DNA from: Dryas octopetala
Taxonomy: Eukaryota; Streptophyta; Magnoliopsida; Rosales; Rosaceae
Direction of reading: 5' to 3'
Assembly: GCA_963921425.1 (NCBI GenBank)
Contig: OY992832.1
Span: 23,782,835-23,846,834, forward strand
DNA length: 64,000 nucleotides
Shown here: positions 24,006-34,500 of the stretch, one piece after another
How positions within the stretch are numbered: the first letter of the stretch is position 1
How the letters are laid out: each line of letters opens with the position of its first letter
The notes under the pieces: model-generated
Databases searched by the model: none
What the model saw: the letters and a program-made list of their open reading frames with translations, nothing else
What the model was told of the DNA's origin: nothing
Position numbers and translations under genes: made by a program

Positions 24006-26090
24006 AATGGAGAATTGCACACAGCATCTGCCCCACAAAGTTGTTATTCTACATCAACACAGCAAAAAGTCCATGGTTAAGCCTAAGGTGCTGAAACCTA
24101 GTGTTTGTCCTTGTTAGTTATTTGTACCTTCCTTTAACATGTATTCTTGTAGAATCAAGGTTAGAAATAGCCTTAAATGGGCTAATAATGAAGTAGAGGG
24201 AGGGGTGTATAAGCTACCCCTGTTGTTAATTATATATGTATGACTTGTCATATAAATAATTAGGTGTTTATTTTCACTTCCTTTTTCCTTTTTCTTTCAA
24301 AAATCCAGATCAACCATGATCATGGTTAGAAATCTGTTTGTTTGTTTGTGTTGTCTTGTAATGGGTACTTTCAGATAGTTGAATGGAAGGCATGTCCTTA
24401 TTGCATTTTGTTGCTTATCTCTTAGGCTGTAGACAGTGCTGTGCTAGACCCACAAGAGTTATTATTGGCAGATGCCTAGTTGAAGATCATTTCCATTATT
24501 CAACTTCTGTAGTGGTGGGGTCTGTTCAAGGACAGCTCCTTCCCTTCTGTCAAGTCTGCGGTCAAAATATGTGGGCTTGCTGTCAACATATTCCATAGCT
24601 TTGTTCAAAAGATTGAGACTAACCCTCAAAATGACCCAGGAAACAAAACGACAAGAAGGAAAGTGAAGAGAAGATAGAAGAGTTCAATCTCATCTCAATT
24701 CTGGAGGGCATCAAAGAATCTTCCAAGCACCTAATTTTATTCCTTCTTCTTTCTTAATAACTCTATTAGCTTTTACTTACGTTAAGTTTATATTATTTAA
24801 TGACAGTGTTTTATTTACTCAATGTTTGACTTCATTGTATACTTTTTTTTTTATCTCTAACGCATCGTGATTCAGTGAACAAATTATGATTGTTTATAAC
24901 GCATTAGTAAGATTTTATATGGCTAAAAATTGTTGAGGTAAACCTTAAAAATCTAGAATCAACTAGCTATTAGTCGGATGCAATTTTTCTTCTTTATTAG
25001 AAAAGATTTCAAAGTTCAAATCTTTTTCTCTAAAAATTTCAACTAGTTATTGAACCACAACATCTCTAATATTGTGAAGAAAAATATTACTAAACTATAA
25101 GCTAGTTAGTAACAAATACACTTAACGGTATATACATCATTGTGTCTACATTATGTAACGGGTATATATACCATTGTGTCTATCTCTCTCATTACGTGTT
25201 AGATCATATGATGAAAAAGATAGACATAATAGTTGTATACAACCGTAATAAATCAGTTATTTTCGTAGTGTGCATAAGCGGTGAAAAGAAAAAGAATATA
25301 ATAAATTAGCAAGTGATGTGCCTACATGTTGATCATCTGTGTTTATTATAAAAAATAAATAAAAGAAAAATTGAAGCAGCAGTTTCTGGCAGAAGAACAT
25401 GCATTGCTTTCTATAGGCTGGTCTGTTGAGCATCTCTAAGTGCACGCACCAGAACACTCTGCTAGCTGCACCATATGCATTAAAACTCATATATTGTAAT
25501 TGAATTTAGCACACACATCCAAAACGTACCATACATAATTTAAATCAGTTGACAGAATAGTAAATATTATATAGATCCAAGAAGTTGAGTGACAGTTAAG
25601 CGTTGGTGTAACTGATTGATCATTTATGTGTATCTCAAGCTTAGAAGCTCATTTTTATTGACATTTTTTTTTCAAACAATAAATGTCAATGGGGCAACAA
25701 CTCTGTCGAAGATTAGTTCCAAATTAATAATTTAGATATGTGGCTGACTTCCAAGCATTAAATTAATTGTTCATGATAGGATCTGGTTGTGACACTTTTA
25801 TGACCGAACTGAATTCTGATTAAAGTTTAAGCTCAATTATTGGCCATCTACCATCCATCATATGTAGAATAAAAAATAAATAATGATGATGATGTAACAC
25901 AAGTAATTCATACTAGAATTTCATATAGTCCTTTGAGTTATCTTGAAAACTAACTGTTGATGTAAAAGTATGGTATATATAGGACTTCATCCAATGTCTA
26001 ACGTGTATGATATCGGTGTAAACTATATATAAAACATCCAGTTATATATACTTGAGACATACATGTATAAGAACACAAAATCATCACTAC
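24006..26090. other. EIL1 3' UTR then gene-free spacer
   Basis: The first roughly 300 bp should hold the EIL1 3' UTR and poly(A) site. The rest is AT-rich with no coding similarity. A local near-duplicate (GGTATATACATCATTGTGTC and a related copy about 50 bp later, 25128-25180) is the only repeat noticed. Confidence 0.45.
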
Positions 26091-26099
26091 CTGCAAGTC

Positions 26100-26240
26100 C
26101 GAACTTACCCTTAGATGAGGAAGACATAGTGGAATCAACAAGCTAGCCTTCTACTCTCTCTACAACTTGAAGCAATTGATTCTATGGGGCTCAATATTCT
26201 GCAGTGTGTATGAGAGCAGGGACTAGCTCTATTTATAGAG
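26100..26240 (-). promoter_or_regulatory. Candidate orphan promoter, leader and mini first exon (second copy)
   Basis: Minus strand: CTCTATAAATAGAG (26227-26240), then a leader of about 110 nt, then an ATG opening MSSSSK and a donor (GGGTAAGTT, about 26110). The layout and several short words (GTCCCTG, ATATTGAG, GAAGGCT) match the structure at 3440-3610, suggesting one repeated family. No downstream exon was recognised. Confidence 0.3.
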
Positions 26241-26507
26241 GTTGTCTCGGCAAGTCCTTCCCATAGTAGACTTTGTGCCGAGATACAATCCTGCTCCTCT
26301 AAGGTTAAGAGTCCTAGTTCATATCTAGGTGAAGTCCTACAACTTCTATAAGTCCCTCATCCCTTAAAACTTATTAACACAGCTGTCATATAGGGTGAAT
26401 CCGGATAGACCATGGAGAGCTCAATTCCTTTGTTCTTAAACATGATGAGTTGTTTTGTTTCCTAAGTAAACTAGGTTTGTCCATAAATAATTCTTACAAT
26501 CGGTCTT

Positions 26508-26924
26508 ATATATAACATGTCTCTTCCGTTGAAGTATACTTCAACTTAAATATGATGAGGTATGGTTTGTGAGAGTCACTCTGCATTGTAATTCAATGAT
26601 TGAATCCGTCTATTTTTAAGTCTATATTCAAGAATCATCTTTGCCAAAAATTAGGTAAATCAGAAACCATTAAGACATCTAATTGTAATAGAATAAATAG
26701 ACAAATATATGGATTTCATTAACACTTGAAATGATGGCTCTTTAATCAAATGGTTAAACAATTTCTGATATATCTAATTTTTTACAAGGATGATCCTTGT
26801 ATAGAGACTTAGAAAATAGACAGCTTTGGTCATCAAATTACAATGCGGAGTGAATCCCACAAGTTATACCTCATTATGTTTAAGATGAGGTATACCTCAA
26901 TAGAAGGGGTCTTTATAACATATA
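26508..26924. repeat. Hairpin MITE between EIL1 and the E2 gene
   Basis: The left arm (TATATAACATGTCTCTTCCG, then TCAACTTAAATATGATGAGGT) pairs with the right arm read backwards (TATAAAGACCCCTTCTATTG, then ATAATGAGGTATAACTTG). Pairing continues through an ACCGTCTATTTT(C)TAAGTCTC-like word almost to the centre near 26710. The ends run into TA-rich sequence, so the target duplication cannot be read. Confidence 0.7.
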
Positions 26925-26947
26925 TATATATATACATATATATATAT

Positions 26948-27210
26948 ATGGGGCAGATCCGTGACATTATATATTGTACACAAATTTTGACACAAGTTTT
27001 CAATAGGACTCACTTCGTATAGGATTTCAACGATCCGAACCGTCTATTTTTTAAGTCTCTATTAAAGGATCATCCTTGCAAAAAATTAGGTAAATCGGAA
27101 ACTATTTATCTACAAAAATTAAATAGTCAACAAAATAAACACTTGAAATATTGACAATTTAATTTTTGTATGTAAATAATTTTTGATTTACCTCTCAGAC
27201 ATACATACAT
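26948..27210. repeat. Partial relative of the adjacent MITE
   Basis: The words CCGTCTATTTTTTAAGTCTC and GATCATCCTTGCAAAAAATT (about 27039-27090) repeat the arm of the MITE at 26508-26924. The rest differs. It is likely a second, diverged copy of one family. Confidence 0.5.
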
Positions 27211-27768
27211 ACATATATATATATATAGTTTGGGTGTTAGGGCTGTAATTGATTGCCACTAACTAGGTGAGAGATTGTTGAAAATATGCTCTAAAGTCAA
27301 GTTAATTATGTGATGTACGTACCTTTTGGGATATTTCATGAATTATATATGTTGAATTAATGCATGAGTAATAGTCCATGAATTAGCCTTGAGATTTATG
27401 ATTTCTCATATATATTTGAGAGTTCTTAATGTTTCTAGCTAGTCAAGAGGTTATTAATTGGTTGTTAATAATTCATATAAGACTAGTACAAACTAATGCA
27501 TGTTTGCTTGAGGACATAGTGAGACTAGCTCATGCCCCTGGTATTATGACACTATAGGCCTATAGGGGCACTAGGGCAAGTGTGTGTGTGCATATGTTGA
27601 GGAACATATTCACTAAATATGACTAATAAGAGATTTTGTACGGACTTTTACCGATATGTAAAGGAAGAACTCTTACGTTGTGATAGGTACAAATTAGTCC
27701 GTAGACTTGAGGCACCAAATTTTTCTTATGAGTATGCGCGTTTTTAGATAATTAACATGAGATGTAAA
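27211..27768. other. Intergenic, no gene seen
   Basis: AT-rich sequence starting at a (CATA)n(TA)n run (27200-27230). No coding signal or bounded repeat was recognised. Confidence 0.35.
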
Positions 27769-27936
27769 AATAGAGGGAGATGACTTATACCTCTAGTGGT
27801 TAAGAGCATTTAGTCTTTTACCCATATATATAAAGTTTCAAGTTCAAATATCTCAACAAGAGCTACACCTATCAAGGTACTTGCCATATGTGTTCATTGG
27901 ATTGTCGGTTTACTCATAGAAGGCATATGAGTGTAC

Positions 27937-27985
<49 letters not shown>
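27769..27985 (+). mobile_element. Possible tRNA-derived SINE ending in (TA)n
   Basis: CCTCTAGTGGTTAAGAGC (27790-27807) resembles a Pol III A box, and AGTTCAAATATCTC (27840-27853) a degenerate B box, spaced about as in a tRNA. The unit runs into a (TA)n tract at 27940-27980, the usual kind of 3' tail in plants. No target duplication was identified. Confidence 0.35.
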
Positions 27986-28471
27986 TTCACCTTTCAAAAT
28001 GAACAAGAATTCCAATTGAATAATTTCGACAAGTCTTTGGACAAAGTATTATGAATCATATATATATGGATTAATTATATTAGGGGTTTGACAAACAGCT
28101 TGCATGCTCCAAAATAATATACTGTGGACATACATAAAAGAATTATCGTATTATATTGTATTGTATTCACAACTAAATAAGGTTACCACTATAACAGAGT
28201 TAGATGTCAATCCGTAGTTTGTGAAAACTTTGAGAATCGATACAATAGTTTTATTGATTCCCTTTAAGCAACAAGAATAAAATGTGATAGCCATAATGAA
28301 AAAGGAAAATAATTAAACATGGTTAATAAATGAAATCCAGAGTTGACCCATGTGGGAGAAAATTAACATGATTAATTAAGGAATAAGATAAAATAAGAAA
28401 AAAAGATGAAAAGAAGAAAGTGTACTGCAATCTGCAAACAAATATATAACAACCCCAGATGCATTTGAAGT
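27986..28471. other. Spacer downstream of the E2 gene
   Basis: No gene seen. The 3' UTR of the minus-strand E2 gene must lie at its right edge. There is no long A tract on the sense strand here of the kind a young retrocopy would show. Confidence 0.4.
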
Positions 28472-29026
28472 CTATTTACAACGCGGGAAGGAGGTTTCCC
28501 CCACATACCCACCAGTCATAGCCCTTTTCACATTAGACTGAAACATCTTGGGGTCATCCCTCAACACTAGAGCTGCTTCATGGTTTAGTGGATCTTCATA
28601 ATTTGGTTCTGTGAAAAGATGATAGAGTCCATAAACCATAGTGTTTATATTAAGTACAGGTTTCCAATCTTGATCTCTTAGGATGTTGAGGCACACATTC
28701 CCTTCCAAGTCAATGTTAGGATGGTACACCTTGGTCTTGCACTTCACTTTTGGTGCCTCATGTGGATACACAGGGGAAACTTGGAAAGAAAACCAAAATT
28801 TACCACCTTTGTAATATCCTTCGTCGGGTCGAATCATAACCTCAAAGTTCATCAGCTCATCTTTTCCTTTGGGAAACGATATGGCACAAGATTTTGGTAG
28901 CTTCAACTCGGATATATCTTTATGAAGACGCAATTCTCCAGCACTTTGCTTCTTAACAAGCAACCCTCTATTGGCATTTTCAGTTAGCTCTCTCTGCTGT
29001 TCCTTTACTTTGAATAGCCTAATCAT
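28472..29026 (-). CDS. RCE1: RUB/NEDD8-conjugating enzyme E2 (UBC12/RCE1-like), intronless
   Basis: This E2 family takes activated RUB/NEDD8 from the AXR1-ECR1 E1 onto its catalytic Cys and passes it to cullins, switching on SCF-type ubiquitin ligases. The 184-residue protein starts [18 protein letters not shown], the N-terminal extension typical of UBC12 that docks on the E1. It keeps the HPN motif (102-104), catalytic Cys112 in GNVCLNIL, a [19 protein letters not shown] stretch and the C-terminal GGYVG...FPRC. Family members read ILREDWKPVL after the Cys; this one reads [11 protein letters not shown], one extra residue six positions past Cys112. GKFWFSFQ replaces the usual GTFTFSFQ. The frame is uninterrupted, whereas plant RCE1 genes have introns, so a retrocopy is likely. 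It has its own TATA box. Activity is unproven. Confidence 0.93.
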   Translation of the reverse strand: MIRLFKVKEQQRELTENANRGLLVKKQSAGELRLHKDISELKLPKSCAISFPKGKDELMNFEVMIRPDEGYYKGGKFWFSFQVSPVYPHEAPKVKCKTKVYHPNIDLEGNVCLNILRDQDWKPVLNINTMVYGLYHLFTEPNYEDPLNHEAALVLRDDPKMFQSNVKRAMTGGYVGETSFPRCK

Positions 29027-29140
29027 ATTTCAAAAGGATTGGATTGTTCTTAGAATATATCGCTCTTAGATTAATCACTCCTCTGAATTTTTGATCGCTT
29101 GATATAAAAATATATGAGATTTTCTCTCTAGAGGAGGAGG

Positions 29141-29148
29141 TATATATA
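29141..29148 (-). promoter_or_regulatory. TATA box of the E2 gene
   Basis: TATATATA on the minus strand, 115-122 bp upstream of the ATG at 29026, in CCTATATATACCTCC. The inferred leader has no ATG before the start codon. Confidence 0.5.
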
Positions 29149-29149
29149 G

Positions 29150-31000
29150 GAGTACAACCCTAATTACACAATCAAAATAAAAAATAAAAAAAAGACATGT
29201 CCTATTTTGATCTGGATTATGAATGTCTCCTTAACCGAGTTAACTTAGTCTTCTTGCAATCCTTTCCTTTTTTTTTCTTTTCCTTACCCCAACACTTTAC
29301 GTACTGGCCAAGTATCTCTTCATTACCAAACGAAAAGTAATTCCTCATGGGCCTTGCATATTTGCAGGCTTCCATCATTTAGGTATACATGTGGGCCCAA
29401 TTTTGAACTAGGACTTCGCATTTCCCACTACTATGGTGTCTTGGCCTTATGCACTATGGGCTGTGTACAGAATGGGTCCAAACAAATATGAATTATTGGG
29501 GTCTATAAATGCACTTATAGGTCGTGAGCAGTTCAAAAGCATTTATTGTCAACGCAGAAATCAGAATGTTACATAAATCATAAATGTGAGGAGTTTTTTC
29601 ATACCAATTCATTCAAATTATAACATATGTATAAATTATAATTATTAATAAAATCCGTTGATTTTAGGTATCAAAATATAATGTTTTTTCATTTTAACTA
29701 CTAAAATATTTTTGTCATTTCATTTTAGATACTAAATTTCAGTTTATGTACCAACTTTAAAAAATATGATTATACTGAGCTGTGACTAACTAACAGTCAT
29801 AACTTTTTTATTAATTTTTTATTTTATTCAATATTTACAAGGCTTAAATTTGAATATTTAGTCTATGAATTATAGGACTTCATCCCCTAAGTCTAAATCA
29901 AAAGCGTTAAACCTTTATAAATTTTAAATTTTTATGAATTTGAAACAGTCACAGTTACTGTTCGACAGTCACAACTGTATAGCAAACCGATGTTTGACTT
30001 AATCCAAAATGTCTTGCTCTATGTTAGTACCTAAACTACAAAAAAAAAATTAATGTTTTGCTACTTTGCTGAAAAATTATTAATATTTAATATTTAATCA
30101 TAATTTTCTATTATTAATATCTAAAATTTTAAATTTTAAATAATACCTTTAAAATTATACACGTGTTATAATTTAATATAATAGTTCCATACAAAAGTTT
30201 CGCTATATGTGGCCTATTGGTGTTTTTTTTTTTTGTTTTTTGGCAATCCAACCTGTGAACTTTTGGACCAAAGTTTTTTAGAATAAATTTATTTAGACCA
30301 TCTCAATTGGTAATTTGGTATCATATTTCTAACATATACCAGATTTATTTGTGTGGGTCACTCATGAGTGAGTTTAATACATAAAATGATGAGTTAAGAC
30401 AGTTAATAATAATAGTGCAAACTCCAATAGGTGGATGTAGTAGGAGGGGCATGTCATTGAAGACCAAATCATGTAGCAGCAGCAGGTGAAAGAAGCATCA
30501 GCACGGGATCAGTTAAGCCAGCCAGTGATAATTCTCTCCTCCTCCTCCATAAAGCACTTGGGATCAGTACGATGCTGTCCATATTCTCAAAAAGCAGAAA
30601 ATTAAACACTGAAAGTCTGAAACAAAACAAGAAAAGCTTTCTTTTATAAAAAGAGAAAAAGAAAAAAATGAAAAGAAGAAAGAAAGTGCGTGAGAGAAAG
30701 GAAGCCCAAGCCAAGTCAAAGCACCACACACCCACTGATGCACTGACCCCCAGGCCCAAGTCACATTGTGTATTCAATTGAATATTGTATTTGTAACTAT
30801 AACAGCTTCCCAAAAGCGAAGGAAAGCTGTCTCTATCTGGGTTTCCTCCCAAATAATGACAAAAACACAGCACCACCTACCTACTACCCATCTCAGTTCT
30901 CTCACTCTAACTGGCTCTACTGTAGTCTCTAGTGGTTTTAGGCTGTTACCCATTCATTATCATTTGGGTTGCTTCACCTTCACTCTCTATCCCTCTATCT
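29150..31000. other. Intergenic and promoter region of the LRR kinase
   Basis: No gene seen. It is AT-rich to about 30400, then less so. The divergent promoters of the E2 gene (left) and the LRR pseudokinase (right) must lie here. Open frames at 30469-30876 (-) and 30766-31065 (+) are low-complexity and show no domain. Confidence 0.4.
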
Positions 31001-31567
31001 CTGACATTCACCATTTCTACTTCCAATGCTTACAAACGTTCATGAATTTAGCATTTCAGGAGTGAGGACGTTCACATTTACTGGGCTTCATTTACTCTTC
31101 CTTTCTGGTCTGTTTCTTTTACCCACTATTCTTAGCATTCTTGTTGTCCTTGTTGTTGTTGTTGTTATTGTAGTTCTCTTAATTATGTAGAGTTGTTCAG
31201 TCTTGGAGCTTTGTGTGTTAAGCATTATTGTATTCTTTGCTTTTTTTTTCTGACAGTGTTGAGTATAGTTTATTATTACATTTTGAGCTTGAGTTGATTT
31301 GGATTTGGGACAATGGGTTCATTATTATAGCCATTGTTGAGCTGTGGGAAACAAATTAAGTAGGCTTCTTCAATTTTGTAGTTCAAATTGTTGACGGATT
31401 TTTGTTGAATTCTCCTATTAGTTATTGTTACTTGTCTTGCTTTGCAAATTTTATACCTTTCTTTTTAGTATCCAAATAATGGCCCAGTGATTTAGATTTT
31501 CACTAAGAGTATATTTCTGTTTTCCAACTTGGTACATTATAACCCTCTGTGTTTCCCTGAAGTTTGG

Positions 31568-31591
31568 ATGCTGGGGCTGCTGAAGGAGTAA
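31568..31591 (+). promoter_or_regulatory. Seven-codon uORF overlapping the LRR kinase start (TAATG)
   Basis: The ATG at 31568 opens MLGLLKE and a TAA whose last base is the A of the main ATG at 31591. Any mRNA that includes this leader segment would present the uORF first. Stop-start overlap is an arrangement that can favour re-initiation. Confidence 0.5.
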
Positions 31592-34500
31592 TGCAGACAA
31601 TCTGTTTGATATTACTGTTGTTGGTAGTAATTGCATCAGGACAATCAGATTTGGAAGCACTCTTAGAGCTCAAGAAAGGCATTCAGAAAGACCCTTCTGG
31701 GAAAGTTCTTGTTTCATGGGATTCAAAGTCCTTGGACTCTGATGGATGCCCCCTGAATTGGTTTGGGATAATTTGTAGTAATGGCCGTGTGACATCAATT
31801 ACTATAAATGATGTTGGCCTGGTTGGTGAGTTCAGTTTTTCCACCATTATTGGACTTCAAATGCTTCGCAATTTATCACTTTCAAACAGCCAGCTTACAG
31901 GGACTATCTCAAAGGTTGGATTAATTGAGTCTCTGGAATATTTAGATCTTTCACGCAATTTGTTTCATGGGCTAATACCCTCTGGCTTGGCCAACTTAAA
32001 GGGTTTGGTGCTTTTGAATCTTTCTTCAAACCAATTTGAAGGCATTTTTCCCTCTGGTCTTGGCAAACTTGAGCAGTTGAGATATATAGATTTTCAAGCT
32101 AATGGCTTTTCCGGGGATATTATGAACTTTCTATCCAAAATGGGTAGTGTGGTCCATGTTGATCTAAGCAGTAATCTGTTTTCTGGCTCACTTGATTTGG
32201 GACTTAGTAACTCCTCGTTTGTTTCTTCTATTCAATATTTGAATGTTAGCCACAATTCCTTGGTTGGAGAGCTTTTTCGGCACGATGGAATGCCATATTT
32301 TGATAGTTTGGAAATATTTGATGCTAGTTATAATCAGTTAGTGGGTCCTATACCTTCCTTCAATTTTGTAGTCTCTCTACGTATTCTTCAGCTTGGAAGC
32401 AACCAACTATCAGGTTCTCTACCAGAAGCTCTATTGCAAGAGAGCTCAATGCTCTTGTCTGAACTGGATCTTAGTCTTAACCAACTTGAAGGTATGGTGA
32501 TTCGAACAGTTTTCTGCACTTCTTAGCTTTGGTGAACACTTTTTGAAGTGCCAAAATGCCCCATTTTTGTTTTATTTTGTTTCTTATTTATTTATATTTC
32601 ACATTGTGTGTGAAAAAATGATAAGCTCTTGCTTGTTTGTTTGTTTGTTTTTTTCTTTTCTTTTTAAGACATGGAATTGAAATCAATCCAAGTGGAAAAA
32701 GCCAACTAACCATCCCATCAAGGAATGGCCTTTCGTTCAGTTACTTGTTTTTTCTCCAAAAAAAAAAAAAAAAGTTTTCTCACAATTTTCAGAAAAGCAA
32801 TTGCATTAGGAAATTAATCTCAAATGTCATTATAATTAAAAATATGTTGGAGACCATGTTTCCATCCTTACATTAGCATCTTTACATGAATCTATGATCT
32901 GAAGTGCTTCATGAACTATCAGAAATACTGCAAACAATAATTTAAGTTTCTATCACCAACAGTAGGGTCTGGATTTTCATATTGGTCGGGGTGGGGATTA
33001 AGTTGGGAAGCTAGCAAATAGTACTTGGTGTACACGTAATTATGGGAAGACAAGCATAATAATTTATAGATTCAGCTTTAGTGTGAATGCTAAAGTGGGG
33101 AGCTGTTCATCTTTTCAGTATGTGGAATTTTTCTTTCGCATGATATTTCATGTTTTATTGACTGAAGTCACCAGTTCTTAAAAGTTTTCATTTCATCTTC
33201 AAATTTATGATTATAGTTATTTATCCCCTTTTCCCCCTCCCTTTCTGTCCTACATTTTACTAATTTACCTTAATGGCAGGCCCAGTAGGAAGCATCACCT
33301 CTGCAACTCTGAAGAAGCTTAATATATCTTCGAACAAATTGTCAGGCTCCTTACCTGCCAAGGTTGGCCACTGTGCTATCATAGATCTGAGTAATAATAT
33401 GCTCACAGGAAACTTGTCCCGAATCCGGAGTTGGGGAAATTACATGGAAGTTATCCAGCTAAGTTCCAATTCCTTGACAGGAAGCTTGCCTAACCAAACA
33501 TCTCAATTTTTGAGGCTAACTTCATTTAAGATATCCAACAACTCATTAGAGGGTTTTCTTCCACCAGTATTGGGTACATACCCAGAACTAAAAGTGCTTG
33601 ATCTTAGCCTCAACCGGCTACAAGGTTTCCTTCTTCCAAGCTTTTTCTCTTCGACAAAATTGACTGATCTTAACTTGTCAGGCAACAATTTCTCTGGGTC
33701 GATACCTGTCCAGGAAATCTCAAGTCATCCGTCAATCGGTTCTGCTCAAAATTTGAGCCTGGTGTCTATTGATCTATCAAATAACTCATTGAGTGGTCAT
33801 TTTCCTCCAGAGATCAGTAAGTTCCGTAACTTGGTATATCTCAACCTATCTAATAACAATTTTGGAGGTAGCATTCCTGAGGACCTTCCAGGTGAACTGA
33901 AAGGATTCGACGTGTCTTTCAATAATCTTTCTGGCATCATACCTGAAAACTTAAGGCATTTCCCTGATTCAGCATTCTATCCAGGGAATTCTTTGCTGAT
34001 TTTTCCTCATTCCTCATCATCACCGAAAAATGTCCAAGATATGACTTCTAGAGAACACAAGCCCTTTATGACAGCTGCTATTAGAATTGCCCTCATTGCA
34101 TGTTTGGTTGGTGGTGTTGCTATTGTAGCTCTTTCATGCATGATGATCTATTACAGGGCCCACTGGTATGGATGTAGAAAGAGAGGTGTTGCACAAGGAG
34201 GTTCTTCCCCTTCTCATAGATCAGCACCTGACAAAAATGTAGACTGCTCAAAATCTTCATGTGGTTTCCATCAAGATCATTCACCATCATCCCAAATGGG
34301 GTCTGCTCTTGATGCCTGTGACCCTTCACCAGAAACAGAAAAGCCCAAGAATTTGGTTCAACCTGAATCAACAATAAAAGATGAAGGGGCATCTTCTCCT
34401 ATGTCTCTCTTATCATCAACAAAGCCATCACCTTCTAAAAACCAACCGCTTGAGAGTTCTGTTGTGTCCAAAATTTGTTCTCCAGACAAATTGGCTGGTG

